NCBI GenBank assembly: GCA_022497155.1
Contig: MU385715.1
Location: forward strand, 1,054,001 to 1,118,000
From: Whalleya microplaca
Lineage: Eukaryota; Ascomycota; Sordariomycetes; Xylariales; Xylariaceae
Direction: 5' to 3'
DNA: 64,000 nucleotides
Shown: positions 1-13,063 of the stretch, in pieces
Layout of the letters: every line of letters starts with the position of its first letter
How positions within the stretch are numbered: the stretch's first letter is position 1
Notes under the pieces: generated by a model
Seen by the model: only the letters and a program-made list of their open reading frames with translations
Database searches by the model: none
What the model was told of the DNA's origin: nothing
Translations under genes and position numbers: made by a program

Positions 1-1054
1 GCTCCTCGTTTCCGTGGAGAGGTTGAAGGAATTCGATTTTGTGAATAATGCCTTTGACGGCCCGAGCATGTTTGTCTTTGATGGGCTCGAGGCGGCACCC
101 CTGAGCATATTGAGCGCGCAATGTCTCCATAGACTCAAGCTGGTACATGATGAACAGATTTTCTGAGCATGCCAAGGTCAAGTAACTCCAGGATGGGTCG
201 ATGGCCATATGAAACCCTGGGCACACCAGGCGCTGCCCGGGTACCTTGTGGCTTGTCGACACAAAATCCCAGGCTCCCGTCGGCGTTTGCCGTAAGAACA
301 GGAATACCAGGTAGCCACGTTCAAGCATCAAGATCAATAACTGAGGAGGAAGCGGTGCATTTTGAAACGGGAATCCGGACACCGGAGCACACAAGTAGGC
401 CATCTCCGTGTCACTATCCTCGCCTTTGACGTGGGTGCCATCTTCAGTACCTCTGCGGATATACTCAGGAGCACCCATGACTAAAGCGTTCCGTATCCTA
501 GACCCGAAATCATTCTTCCTGGCGATGTCTTGAAGCTGCCCATCATGACCAAGCTGGCATATCTGAACACTGTGGTCCTGTTTGCATGTTAATACCTACT
601 GTATAATAAATAATATGAGGTATGAGAGCTTGCATAAATAAGGATACCATTGCTAATATCAGGTTGTTGCTGAACAGTCATTCTTCTAATTCTGAAGAAG
701 GGAAGAGCTCTCTGGCAGACTAAACTGCTCGGGGAGGGGCTCATGACTATGTGAACCAGCGACCGAATGGAAACAATAACGGGTTGAACTAGAGAAATGA
801 AAAAGAAGTTTACCTACACTAATCAATGCAACATCGTTATAACGAGCACACCGAAGTTGCACAGGCAGGACCCATCTCACGACCGGGCTCTCGATGACTG
901 TTTTGGTGAGTAGACCGCAGGTTGGTGGCTTTGATGGCGGCTGTCTCCCCATTCGCTGACGAGGAGCGGTCCTCTCTCGCATGAGCTCTTCAGCGGAGAT
1001 GGTACGAGCCACCCACTGGTCATTTTCCAGAACGTAAGTCTGAAGCGAAGACAT
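1..1054 (-). CDS. MMS1/Rse1/CPSF-A family protein, N-terminal part (runs off left edge)
   Basis: Partial gene; exon 1 is 1054..818 and exon 2 is 577..1 and continues beyond the window. The donor GTAGGT (817) joins the acceptor CAG (ends 578) and gives the continuous stretch NDVALIS-DHSVQICQLG. Further on come NDFGSRIRNALVMGAPEYI and a long hydrophobic-strand pattern. The motifs PPTCGLLTKTVIESPVVRW and VQICQL followed by DFGSRIRN resemble the N-terminal beta-propeller region of MMS1_N proteins, the group that includes DDB1, Rse1 and Cft1. These are scaffolds in ubiquitin ligase, spliceosome or polyadenylation complexes. Which subfamily this is cannot be decided without the rest of the gene. 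The start at 1054 is the first ATG in frame with the conserved block. Confidence 0.7.
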
Positions 1055-2916
1055 TGTCGCTGTGCATGGCAGGAGTCGAAAGGGTTTGATGAGAGACTGA
1101 TATATATCCAGATGATAGGTCGGAGAATTGGAATCAAGCAGTGCAGCTGAAGCTAGACTCACGCTGCGGCAATGCGAGTAGAAACTGATTGTATTTTCGT
1201 GACGAGGTTGTTTGTCACCAGTTTATTGATGTGCAGCTGATATGAGGTAGTAGTAGCAATCATGACTTGGGATAAAAGCCCCCAAATCCCCAACTCTGCA
1301 TGAAAAGATCTCAGCAAGGTCTAATATGTATTGAATACCAGAAACTGTGCCCTTGAATAAAGTGCAGAAAAGTAAAAATTAAAAATAAAAAGGTGATCGA
1401 CTTCGTTCTTAAGAGACTAGGATAGGAGCATTGCCAGCAGAGACAATTCTACCTGTCACCTCTTATCAACCATATTTACCAGCATTGAAACTGACCAGGT
1501 TGGATTGTGACCTCAAACCCTTAATAATAACGTAGACTTTATAAGTCCGAGGGGTCGACACTTTTTGGGGTCAACTACCTAAATCAAGTGAGGCGCGTAA
1601 GCAGGAGAGCCTCTCCTGTTGTTGTTCGTGGAGATTGGTAACAGCGTAGAGAATCTACGTATTTGCTAGTCGTTGTACTGTTCGAATATTTCGAATAGAA
1701 AGTCTTAGAAGCTAAGTCAAGACCTTTCTTCTAGTCTAGTGTAGATAGGATCATCGAAGGTACCCGGTATCCAATGTGTAGGAGTCGAAACCGTGATATG
1801 AGAAGGTGATGCGGGGAATTTATTAATGTTTGCTATGGATTTATCCGTGGCGTTAGGTGAATTAGGTGTACCGTTGAAGTACCTAATCTGTTACATGTAG
1901 TGCTGAGACCAGACTCACCCAGCCTACCTAGGAGGTCACTCAATGGTCCATGCTTAACCACACTGTACAATCAATACCCACTACATACTTCTCCCTACAT
2001 GTATGTATGTATGTATGTATGTATGTATGTACATACGCATATGCTATGCGCTGAGCTCAATATATGTAAATCTCACCTAGCCTAAGCATATGCAATCTAT
2101 AAGCATGCACATCAGATGTGATATCACCCAGTAGTAATCACCAGTAAATATAGATGTACCTATAATAGACATGGTGCTAATCTAAGTCACATAGATATCT
2201 CAATTGATCGCTTAGAGGTATGCTCGAGGTACCTCGGTAGGTACATTTTTAGTTTTGTGACTAGGACACTAGAACGACCCACCAGACGTCCCTGCAGGAA
2301 TCGTCGAACCCAGTAAGGTTGCTAGATACCCCAGTTGCTCAAGAAACTCAGTTGCAGGAAACCCAGTCGCCCAGCAAGAAACCCAGACATCTATCAAGAA
2401 ACTCCGTATGTGCAGACGTGTAACCTACCGACTTAACATCGAGGATCTAAATGACATCGCCAGGATATAGGTGACCTTCGATTTAAGAAAGTCGCTGGCG
2501 ACAGCTACTGCATGTACATGTACACCTACAAACTGGCCTCTCGTGTCCTCTTCTACACATAAACCACGTGTGTCAACGACATTAGACAGCCTCGTTTTTC
2601 AGCCTTCTGGCCTCTATTTAAACCTATTGATACTTGGGCTTGGTTCAACTGAACGTCATCGAAGGCTTGAATCACTCATCCATCGTACATGCCAGCTTAT
2701 ATCTACAGTCTATTCTTTGTGAATGCTATAACCTACCTTAAGCATAAGAAGTATTCGATGGTTGGTCAACCCTCGTGACGCAGCGACCCTTGAATTTGAT
2801 GCCACAAATGCTAGGTACTTGCAATCCTGCCATAGCAGCAGCAGTAGCTAATGACTCGCAATGAGGCGTTTAGTGAGGCAACCTGACGTGCGGCAAAACG
2901 AGGCCGAGAATATCAT
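1055..2916. other. Intergenic region between divergent genes
   Basis: Holds the upstream regions of the two flanking divergent genes. It contains a (TGTA)n microsatellite at about 2000-2032 and, around 2330-2405, a few imperfect copies of the short word AGAAACCCAG. I see no supported gene. Confidence 0.6.
2000..2032. repeat. (TGTA)n microsatellite
   Basis: About eight uninterrupted GTAT units in an otherwise noncoding stretch. Confidence 0.9.
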
Positions 2917-4192
2917 ATGGCTTTAGAGGATATACCTAGAGATGTTGAAGATAAAGGTGCGGATCATGACATATCCGCGTTGAACGGCGAGAAAGACCGC
3001 ATATTACATGCATGCGAGCAAAGAGACATCGACGATCTTAAGGACCTCGCCATCTCGGGGGGCGGGTTCTACTCCGATGCCATCCGTCGCCAAGCATGTA
3101 AGTCTCTTATTCAACCCCGGCCGGCCAAGACCATGACGCTAAAGCCTTGACAGGGCCGGTACTTCTCGGCTTCCGGAGTGACGAGCCCGCGGAAGAAGAT
3201 GGAGGGCCCGACTCGTGGCGGCATATGCCCCGTCACCGGGATGAAGAACAGGTTAAGCTAGACGTTAACCGAAGCTTCATCTACTACCCAAACGGTACGG
3301 ATGCCGACCCCTTAACCACTGACGATATAGAGCTGAGCACACTACTATAGATGATTCTCAGGCACAGCTCGACCTGAAGAAATCCGAGCTCTCAGACCTC
3401 ATCACCGAGGTCCTACGCCGCCATCCCTACCTCTGCTACTTCCAGGGCTACCACGACATCTGCCAGGTGTTCCTCCTCGTCCTGCCACCGGCCGTGCGGG
3501 CGACGGCCGTGGCCCGCCTCTCGACGCTGCGCATCCGGGACTTCATGCTGCCGACGCTCACCCCCGCGATAGCGCAGCTGCGGCTGATCCCGGACATCCT
3601 GTCGGCGGTGGACCCGGCGCTGTGCGCGCACCTGTCGCGGATCGAGCCGTACTTCGCGCTGTCGGACACGCTGACGATGTTCGCGCACAACGTGCAGCGG
3701 TACGGCGACATCGCGCGGCTGTTCGACGCCCTGCTCGCCCGCGAGCAGGTCTTCGGCCTCTACGTGTTCACGCAGATCGTGCTCCTCCGCCGCGCCGAGC
3801 TCTTCGCCACCGACGAGCCCGATATGCTCCACTTCGCCCTCTCCAAGCTGCCCCAGGACCTCGACCTCGAGGCCGTCATCGCCGACGCCGCCGCCCTCTT
3901 CCGCGATCACCCGCCCGAGACCCTGCGCGCTTGGCGCGATATCTCGGGCGCGAGCGTGCTGAAGACCGCTAGGGACGTGAGCGCCTGTGCCGACCAGACG
4001 TTGGAGGATGGGCACCGGTTCTTTAAGAAGCAGCTGAGGGAGCTCCAGTGGGCCGAGCGGCGCCACAAGGTCTTCGAGGTCCTCTGGGCGAATAGGAGGG
4101 CCATCTTGGCCGTCATGGTGGGAGTGGGCGCTATATATTTCCGGAAGGCGCCTGTGTGGGCGCATCTCCTTGCGTGGTCGAGAACGTTATGA
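2917..4192 (+). CDS. gyp8: TBC-domain Rab GTPase-activating protein, Gyp8/TBC1D20 type
   Basis: Exons 2917..3097, 3154..3294 and 3351..4192 give 387 residues. The first join restores RRQAWPVLLGF and the second FIYYPNDDSQAQ. The TBC domain spans roughly residues 55-290. It has the arginine finger in LDVNRS (Arg100) and the glutamine finger in YFQGYHDI (Gln139), the two residues that drive GTP hydrolysis in TBC GAPs. A hydrophobic C-terminal stretch (about residues 358-371) matches the tail anchor of TBC1D20/Gyp8, which act on Rab1/Ypt1 at the ER. Exon 3 is very GC-rich, which produces long antisense ORFs. It converges with COG3. The family call is strong; the exact Rab substrate is inferred from the family. 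Confidence 0.88.
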
Positions 4193-4659
4193 CCCTGAGT
4201 TTGGATATGTAAGATACAGTTATCAAATGGCGCTATCATTAAGGACGGCTGGGTGTAAAAAAGAAACCAAATATCTACGGAAGTCGTTGTTTGGATTGCA
4301 TTATTCTGGAAACAGGAATACCGGATGATCAATAGATAAATGACTACGCTCCAAATAATTGTCTTATAAGCCAATATAGTACACATTGCTCTGCTCCGTA
4401 CCTCCCTCCCATCGTCGATGGCAATCGGGTATGAAATACAACATTGAACGCCTTGCTAATCTAGACACACACACATCTAGGTTACAGATTATTCAGCCCC
4501 AAATAGATAAGACAACCAAACGAACCACCACACGTCTTAAACCAGCCTCGCCTATTGCTTCGCCCACAAACGGCTAGCCTACGGTCTCTCATCAACGTCG
4601 TCATAAGCTCATGAGGAAGTTCATCTTCTTCCGTGGCCCGGCTACCCGCAACGATTCCC
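4193..4659. other. Convergent 3' intergenic region
   Basis: The 3' flanks of the Rab GAP (+) and COG3 (-). No gene or notable repeat seen. Confidence 0.6.
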
Positions 4660-6720
4660 CTACGCGGCGTCCTGGAACGCGACCTTCAAGCCCTCGAAGT
4701 GCTCCTGCTCCTCCACGGCCAGCTTGCCCGTCGCGTCGCTGATGATCGTCAGGATCAGGCTGTAGTTGTTGTACAAGAACCTCTCCCGCTTCCTCTTGTC
4801 GTTGCCAAACGAGCCGCTGTACTTGGTCAGGAAGGCCTCCATCTCGCTCCGCAGCCGCCGCAGACTCGTCACCACGGGCTCGTCGTCTCCGGCCTCGGTG
4901 CTCAGGGCTAGGATGCCGTGCACGAGCTGCCCGAATCGCTGGGTGGCGACGTGCGGCGCGGCGGACAGCTTGGCTTGCTCGGTCTTGGAGGGTGCGCGCG
5001 TTGGTAAGGCGGTGGTGAGCGCGCGGACGGAATCGCAGTGCGCGCTCATTATGTACTGGAGGCGCGGCCAGAGGAGCATGGCGGTTGCGTTGATGTACCC
5101 GTCTGCGGCGGGCACCTTGCGCCGTTGCAGCTCGAATTGGAAATGCTGGTTTAGGCGGACGGCGAGAAGAATTCCAATGACGTCGTAGGTGTCAGTGATG
5201 AGAGACTTGGTCAACGTCTGGCCTAATTGGAACGTTGGCTCAAAGATATATGTAAAATGGCGAGAGATCGTCGCATAGCTCAGAGCGGGCGAGAAAAATG
5301 ACGCAAGAAATGTGTATTCGGCGGTGGCGTTGTCGATGAGGGCGAGGTTGAAGTTGCGGAATGGGACCTCGAGATAGTGGGTAGATTGATCTTCCTCGGC
5401 GAGGTATGAAGACAATGCGCTTTGGTTGCTGGTGCGCAAGAGGTCGATGCGCCGGCCGAGATTGAAGGCATCGTGGGGTGGCCCAGAGATCTTAGCGCTT
5501 GACAGAACGGTGCCTTTGCGGGAAGTATCCTCATTTCCCAGAACATCGGTCTTGTCCAAGACATGAAGCTTGATCTTCTTGAGGGCGTTCTCGTAGCGCG
5601 TGAACTGATTGGCGTAATACCATCTCATAGTATTCATATATGCCAGGCATATCTCGTCCGCTAATGTCGCATGGTGTTTATGGAGAAAAGAGTATAAGTC
5701 CCTGAACTTCAGGAAGTTCTGCTGCTGGATAACCTGGGCGTTGATATGTGGTGATCGGAGGGCCTTGATCTGAGAGACGAGAAAATCCCGTATTCTTTCG
5801 ATGGCCTTGAGTACCAACTTCTCTAACAAGGGCCCGAGGTCTTGCAGGCCTTTACTACGTTCCGGTCCTGAGGTGCCCTTTTTGTAGGCCGTGGCCCTTT
5901 TATCGATCTCGGCGAGGACCTTCACCCATGCTTCGTCAATGTGGCCATCCGCGATTTTGGATACCACCAATGGCGATACGCTGATTTCTTCCACTACGGG
6001 CCCCAATCCCCTCTCCACTGCCTTTCGGTTTTCTAATCGCACATTGAGAGCCGTCGACCTCGCCTGCAAAGTCTCGATATCTGCAGACACCATCACAAGG
6101 TCGTTTCGGAAACTGGTTAAGTTCGTCTCGACCGAGCTAAGCACCCCGTCGCATGCTTGTATTGATCGATGTAGGTCCTCAAATTTGGTTCTGTCTCGCT
6201 CGTCTAGTTTCTACATCAGCATGGCGCATATATAGCTTCAAATTCAGGGGAACGTACATTCTTCAGCTGCCTGCGGTCTATATACATCCACATCATCTGG
6301 CACGACATCTTCCGACAGTGCCAGCTCTCGGAGAGACAATCCACCAAAGTCAAAATCTAGCTCAAGATCTTCTACTGATATCACCGGCTTGCTATCTGAT
6401 TTTGCTGCTGGCGCCGTATGTCCCCCCTCATCCCCCAGGAGTTTATTAAGGACCTCTGCAGGCTCCGGTCCGGTGTATATGGTGACCGATTCCTTTAACG
6501 TCGTACTGGCTCGCTTCGCAGATGCCAGAAGGGAGGATGTGGAGGAGTCATTGGAAGCTAGCGACAGCGACGACGATCTCGGGGTGAAGCCGGGACGTTG
6601 TTGCGATGTGATATACGGGCCTAAGCCGCTCGCGGATCGTCGAGGAGCAGGGGAGTATGGACGGCTACCCGGCTGCGAGGAAGGGGTCGAAGCTTGTCCG
6701 GCCAGGCGATCGAGCCACAT
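4660..6720 (-). CDS. COG3: Conserved oligomeric Golgi complex subunit 3 (Sec34)
   Basis: Exon 1 is 6720..6258 and exon 2 is 6203..4660, 668 residues. COG3 is a lobe A subunit of the COG tether, which receives retrograde vesicles inside the Golgi. The N-terminal 150 residues are Ser/Pro-rich and disordered (MWLDRLAG start). The conserved Sec34 region then begins with FEDLHRSIQACDGVL and SVETNLTSFRNDL, with the typical ALNVRLENRKAVERGLGP block and the SPLVVSKI motif. Donor GTACGT is at 6257. The acceptor that keeps frame is the CTAG ending at 6204; the nearer TAG ending at 6211 would create a stop. The C-terminus EGLKVAFQDAA is intact. The start is the only upstream in-frame ATG preceding the conserved part. 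Confidence 0.9.
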
Positions 6721-7614
6721 AGTTCGGTTCTAGAGGGGAAGCAAAGGCGATTGGGAGGATTTGAGTCGTGTCATGACTGTTTCGCCGAGGGAACAAGGGA
6801 TAATCGGTTACCTACCTTGGGAAGGTGTTGAAGATGAGGATACCTAAACCGCCGATGATCAAGCATTGAGAGCTGCAGACGAGGCCATGCAACAGCCTCT
6901 CCACCAAAGAATGTGATTGGTTCAAGCACTAGCCACATGTCGACCTGAAGGGTCCCGTGCCACAGATACATAGGTACATATATACGTAATCCGTACCTAC
7001 CACAGATGTTTAATGCCTGATTATGTATGCATCCAGTCCGCGGGTGTGTGAATTGATGGAAGTAGCTCCGCACCTGTGTACCTGTAACCTACACGTACAT
7101 GTACATAGGTAGGCAGTATAGAGGCAGTAAGGACTGTAGGTACCTCAGAAGGTATAGGTATACATACATACATACATACATACATATGTGCACATGTGCC
7201 TCCCCCTACCTAGAAACCTTAAACGTCCCCCCACTAACAAAACTGCCTAACAGCTGAGCAAGGGCACTAAATCGCCGTCCCTCTAGTGAGTAATCTACAT
7301 GTCTAGAGCCCACAAACAGCCCCCCGCCAATTTTCGACTCTGGTACATTGTACATTTCAAAAATCTCGTCGAATAAAAAAGCTCAGAAAAAAAATATTCC
7401 CCAGTGTGTGCACGACTTTCGACCTTCTGTCTCTTTTCTCTATTTCACATCCCCTCACCCTCTGGGCAACTTTTTACCTACTCTTCCACCTCTTCCCTCT
7501 ACAACTCCACCACATCACTCTAACTATCCCAGGTCTTGGACATCTGTTGGGCCATATTCCAATCTCCTCTCCTTCTTCTTACGAAAAACATCTACTACGG
7601 TCAATCTTTTCAAG
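6721..7614. promoter_or_regulatory. Divergent promoter region of COG3 and eIF5A
   Basis: About 0.9 kb between two divergent start codons. It includes a (CATA)n microsatellite at 7161-7186. A strongly pyrimidine-rich stretch (about 7410-7600) lies just before the eIF5A start, as is common ahead of highly expressed fungal translation genes. Regulatory function is inferred from position only. Confidence 0.5.
7161..7186. repeat. (CATA)n microsatellite
   Basis: About six tandem CATA units in the COG3/eIF5A intergenic region. Confidence 0.9.
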
Positions 7615-8477
7615 ATGTCTGCCGAGAACAATGTAAGTGCCAACCCGCCAAAAAATGCCAAAATGCGACCCCTCGTGGTGATGAAGACTTCCAAATAAAT
7701 CACCCCGCACCCACCCACATATCGCATATTATCGCCAATAAGCCCCGCGATACCGACGCCATCGTCGCCCATGGTCCACCTGCCATCGCTGCCCAGTTGC
7801 TATTTATCCATGCGAGCGTGATGGGCGCCCTGATACTGACGTCTCTTGTCTGCGTAGTTCGAGGTCGATGCCCAGGGTGATGCTGGCGCGGACAAGGTCT
7901 TTCCCATGCAGTGCTCTGCCCTGAGAAAGAACAACCATGTCGTCATCAAGGGCCGCCCCTGCAAGATTGTCGACATGTCCACCTCCAAGACCGGCAAGCA
8001 TGGTCACGCCAAGGTCCATCTCGTCGGCATTGACATCTTCACCGGCAAGAAGCTCGAGGAACTTTGCCCATCTACCCACAATATGATGGTGCCCAAGGTC
8101 GAGACCGAGAACTGGATCTTCGTAAGTACTCTGCTCGCATTTTTCGCATTTCCTGCGCTTCTCTGAGATTGGAGATGTGGATTTTTTGTCTGACCTCAGT
8201 CATCCTTCTCCAGACCTATATCGATGACGATGTCCTTGTCCTATACAACAACGCTGGAGACGAGAAGAGAGACGTTAGAGTCCCGGAGGGCGAGCTGGGC
8301 CAGAAGTTCCGAGATGCCAACAAGGAGGAGCGTGAGCTCAGTAAGTTACAGTAGATCCTTTTTGTCATGTTTCACCAGAATATAGTACTAATACTTTTAC
8401 TTCCAGGCGTCACGATTCTCAAGGCTATGGGCGAGGAGACGGCCAGCAAGGCTGATGAGATCACCAACAAGGATTAA
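7615..8477 (+). CDS. eIF5A: Translation factor eIF5A
   Basis: Four exons, 7615..7632, 7858..8121, 8214..8340 and 8407..8477, give 159 residues, the usual size. All introns have GTAAGT-type donors. eIF5A binds the ribosome and relieves stalling, notably at polyproline stretches, and aids termination. The hypusination loop [15 protein letters not shown] is intact and the modified lysine would be Lys53, by comparison with Lys50 of the human protein. N-terminal [10 protein letters not shown] and IDIFTGKK and the C-terminal OB-fold ([21 protein letters not shown]) are present. Exon 1 codes only for MSAENN, followed by a 225-bp intron. The unusual brevity of exon 1 is supported by perfect frame continuity and the strong donor. 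Confidence 0.95.
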
Positions 8478-9484
8478 ATATGATCCTTGGGGACAATGCG
8501 AACGATATCAACCAATGGACCCTTGACGATCTGGCAATCATGAACTGAATGTCGGAACCGCACACTGCCTGAGCCGTTTCATTCAAGGGGGATGCCATTG
8601 GTGGTCTCTTCGGTGGGTGTTTCTGTCTGGACATGCCGTTCTCGCTACGGAAATACTGCAACTATGGCATATACCGCAATCGGGTATTTGGAGCACTGTC
8701 TTTTTTCCTATAATCTTCCGCTCTGAAATGTGCATGATCGGGAGAATTTCTGACAAAGGTGACACCCTGCAAGTGGTGACAGACTTGTCCTGAGGAATCG
8801 ACAGATTTTCCCATCCCTTTGAGTATCTATCGTCTTGTGTGATAATTGTTTTGTATCTTTGGGCAGCAGCTCGGAGTATAATTCTATATGGCGCTGCGCA
8901 CGAGAAGAGGCAGCAGTTTGCATGGTAACCGAAAAGTTTTTGTAGTCCTATGTGAGCCTTCGATCTATTTATCAGATGCGTCTCTACCTATGCTCGTGAT
9001 ACGTCATTTCGCTGTATTTGGTAACGCCCTTAAGGGGCGACTACAAAGTAGAGAGACTGCCCAACTAGATCCCTGTGAATAAGGAACCCAAACTCTTTGA
9101 CTCTTATCTTACTCTCCATTTTATTGTAATTTTTTCCCAATTAAAATGGAAAAAGAAAAGAAAAGAAAAGGACTGAAAAAATACTATTGTGAGGTAAATG
9201 CCTCTTAAGAGATATCCAATGAGCATGGATGGAGGGAGGTGGCACACGACACAAATTTTCACTTGATAAAGGATGCTTCACCTATCTCTGAACGTAAAAA
9301 GAAGTAACTTTGAGCTATGATCGATCTTCGGCGCCAAATCGGGAAAACTTCTTAAATACCTAACTCTCTGTCTGTGCTCCATCTATCTATCTATCTATCT
9401 ATCTACATAACCTAAAGGCATCCATCCATCCATCCATCCCCTCGCCCCCTGCCTGCGTACAGTGACGACAGCAGATGGGGTGAG
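8478..9484. other. Intergenic region with simple repeats
   Basis: 3' flank of eIF5A and upstream region of the Rrn7 gene. Contains an AAAAG run near 9150-9170, (CTAT)n at 9381-9404 and (CATC)n at 9419-9440 close to the Rrn7 start. No gene supported. Confidence 0.6.
9381..9440. repeat. Two adjacent tetranucleotide microsatellites
   Basis: (CTAT)n at 9381-9404 and (CATC)n at 9419-9440, 45-100 bp upstream of the Rrn7 start codon and so probably in its promoter or 5' leader. Confidence 0.85.
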
Positions 9485-11333
9485 ATGGTATCAACGAAAT
9501 ACCACCGCTTCCCCCCCGGCTCGCGCTGCGACGAGTGCGGCGCGCGCCAGTGGTACGCGCAGGACGCGCTGCGGTACTGCCGCAACGGACACCGGCTCGA
9601 GGGCTTCGCCGCCCATGCGGCTGACGAGGACGCCTTCGGGTCCACGGGGAAGGTCTCCCGCCGCCGCCGCGAGGCGCGCGCCCGCCCCGCCGTCAAGCTC
9701 GCTGGCGACGAGGGGCGGGAGTTGTATCTTGAGGTTTTGCAGCTCGTGCTCCGGAGGTTGGTCGCGTGGTTGGTCGCGTGTAGGGGCTTCCCGGCGGAGC
9801 TGGAGGGGGTTGTTAGGGCGCTTTGGGGGTTGAGGGTTAGGGAGCTGCCGGTGAGGGAGCACGGGGATGGGAAGAGGGGAGGGGGCAGGGGGAGTGAGAG
9901 TGGTGCAGATTCGGAGGGTTTTGGCTCGCAGGGCGAGACGGGCGCCGAGTCGTCCGATCCAGAGACCTCCGATGCCACGGCCACGACGTGGGCGTCCGAC
10001 GCCCGCAGGCGGTGGAAGCTGCCGCGGCTGCTCGACGCGCTGGCGCTGTGCTACCTGGGCTGTCTGGTGCGACGGCTGCCCGTCACCACGGCGGATTTCT
10101 ACGGCTGGGCCCAGCGCGGGGAGATGGGGTATCTCGCGGTGGTATGGTTCTCCTTTCATGGTTCAGTGTGAGATTGCACCATTTGCTGACTGACATCTTT
10201 CATGTGTAGTTCAATGATATCCCACGCAACGTCCGGGACCGCCTCCCTGCTGAGTACCATCGGGCTTTACAGGTTAGAGACCATATTAAGCCGGGTCGGT
10301 TGCAGGCTGCTGTGCAGGAGCTCGTGGTGTCGTTCTATGCGAATTTCGACACTGTGTTCCCGCCGCTCAATTACGTGCCTATGCTTGTACGGTTTATCAC
10401 GGAGTTGACTCTGCCTGGTGAGTTTCTATTTACTGCCTGAGAAAAGGGGGTGCGGTGTGTGCTAACTCTGCTCCAGTTGAGGTCTATCTAACAGTAAATT
10501 GCATTGCCGAGATTCTAGGGACGGATTACTCGTATCCTACAGGAGGCAGGAGAATCCGCAAGGTGGATAACCCGGAGGTACTCTTGATTACGTTGGTTAT
10601 CGTGGCTACGAAACTACTGTATCCACTTGACGGCGTTGAGCGGCCTCCAAGGAGTCATCAGGACCCTCGAACTGCTACGGTAGATTGGACGAGGTGGCAG
10701 AAGGCCATGAAGCAGAAAACAGCTTCCGAGTTGCCTAATCTACGGCCGGGCGAGGAATACAAAGTCAGCTCCGAGGATGTGCTCACGATGGACAAGACGA
10801 AATTAGACGATTTCATGGACTGGTTCGAGAAGATGTGGATAGGCGATGGCGATCCGAAGAGTAAGCTACATTGCCCTTTGATCACTTCAGTAACCTAGTT
10901 GATACTAATATCTCTACTAGCAAATGAACGAATTCGGGAACCGTTCGAAGGACAGAAACGACAGTCCCAGGCCGAGGATCAGACATCAGATAATGACAAC
11001 GACAGCAGACGTATAAAGAAGAGGTTCAGGGCTTTGAAAAACTCCATGATCGAAGTCGAGCCAGTCGTCGAGGAACCAGAGAACCCAAAGAAACAGGAGA
11101 GAGACTTTTGCCCAGTATGGCGGAGCGAGGAAGAGCTCCCAGACGTAGCGAAGACACTATACGGTAGAGCCGCAGAGCTCGCAGTGATACCTTTGAGTGC
11201 ATTAATACGCAGTGCTGGGCAGGTAGAAAGGAGTCTCGAAGTCTGGTGCATTCAGAGGGCGAGAAGGAAACGGGATAAGGGCAAAGGCAAAGGCAAGGCA
11301 GTTTGGACGAGTGATGATAGTTCCGACAATTAG
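9485..11333 (+). CDS. rrn7: RNA polymerase I core factor subunit Rrn7 (TAF1B family)
   Basis: Exons 9485..10141, 10210..10417, 10477..10860 and 10921..11333, 553 residues. Rrn7 is the TFIIB-like subunit of the core factor that recruits RNA polymerase I to rDNA. The N-terminal zinc ribbon is visible as Cys15-x2-Cys18-x13-Cys32-x3-His36 (CDECGARQW, CRNGH), followed by a basic KVSRRRREAR linker. The cyclin-like region follows (LDALALCYLGCLVRRLP, FNDIPRNVRDRLPAEYHRAL, LNYVPMLVRFITELTLP). Joins 10141/10210 and 10417/10477 restore these conserved blocks. An acidic linker with runs of glycine (about residues 125-165) interrupts the fold. The C-terminal tail ends in lysine-rich KGKGKGKAVW. The family call rests on the ribbon-linker-cyclin order, not on alignment. 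Confidence 0.85.
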
Positions 11334-11661
11334 AACTGACGATTAAAGATTAAGATGATAATAATAATTAATAAATTATCTACAGACTGAGGATAACTTG
11401 ATATGCCAAACCATAAAAATGCATATATCTAGATACTGCAGGCTGATAGGTTCGCAGTTTAGAGGTCAATATTCTGAGACTTGAAGGGTTAGCTGGTACT
11501 TAGGTACATGCGCAGCACGGGCACAAACTAGGGTCAGCTGACCACAGCTGACAGGAGGGCTTTTGTTCGGGAACTTTGAACCGCCACACTTTGAAGAAAA
11601 TCGCACAACATCCCACCCAAAAAATTCATCACCTCATCATAATTCACGAAAAGCAGCCAAA
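11334..11661. promoter_or_regulatory. Promoter and 5' leader of the ubiquitin-L40 gene
   Basis: A 328-bp gap after Rrn7 on the same strand. An inverted pair TCAGCTGACC/ACAGCTGACA lies near 11533-11551. The region from 11560 onward presumably holds the transcription start. Assignment is by position. Confidence 0.4.
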
Positions 11662-12394
<733 letters not shown>

Positions 12395-13063
12395 ACGACT
12401 CGCCAATTCATTCGTCCGTCTTCCGGTATCTGTCTGGTTTGGGCGTTACGGCATCGCTCGGATGGTTGGGGGATATGCTGACGAATATCATGCTTGGTGG
12501 CCTGCCTATGGCTTTCCTTTTTTCCTTCTCGGGAATACATAGCATACCTTAGTTCAGTGACAATCCAGCTGATACACATGACGGGTTTTAAACCCTACGC
12601 AATTGATGAATTCACACAAGTATTGTGATTACCACGTATTGTGATCAGACACGTGCGGGATGACATAGTCTAGTGTCTATACTCTTCCAAGTGACCCTAT
12701 CTAGCAACGGCTTCTAGATGACAGATGCCCTTTTATATTCCTTCTCTAGACAGTTAGCGAACTTCGTCTAGGTACAATGTAGCGAGATCATGTGACGAAT
12801 GTACATACATACATCCAGCGCTGGGCTCTACCTAGGTACCTAACCTTGCCACACGTGCAGCTCGCACTAAACCAATTGGGTAAAGCTCGGCATGCTTCCG
12901 TGGCCTCAAACGCAGCGCATCTCCCAAGATCCATCACCTCGAGTTGACAGCTTCCACGAAACAGCCTCCAGCAACACGAGCATCTTCCACATTCTCCGTT
13001 CCGACTCTCGCGAAGCTCCGGTTCCCTAGTACATATACACCCGCTGCGTCCAAGTCTAGGAAA
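12395..13063. other. Intergenic region
   Basis: 3' flank of ubiquitin-L40 and upstream region of the Yip1-domain gene. Short dyads around ATTGTGAT near 12625-12650. No gene seen. Confidence 0.55.

Noticed and set aside
3413..4165. 250-codon open frame on the minus strand
   Set aside because: It is antisense to the GC-rich third exon of the Rab GAP; composition is mirror-coded Arg/Gly/Glu with no family resemblance.
9491..10159. Long minus-strand frame opposite Rrn7 exon 1
   Set aside because: Shadow of a GC-rich exon; Pro/Arg-biased translation.
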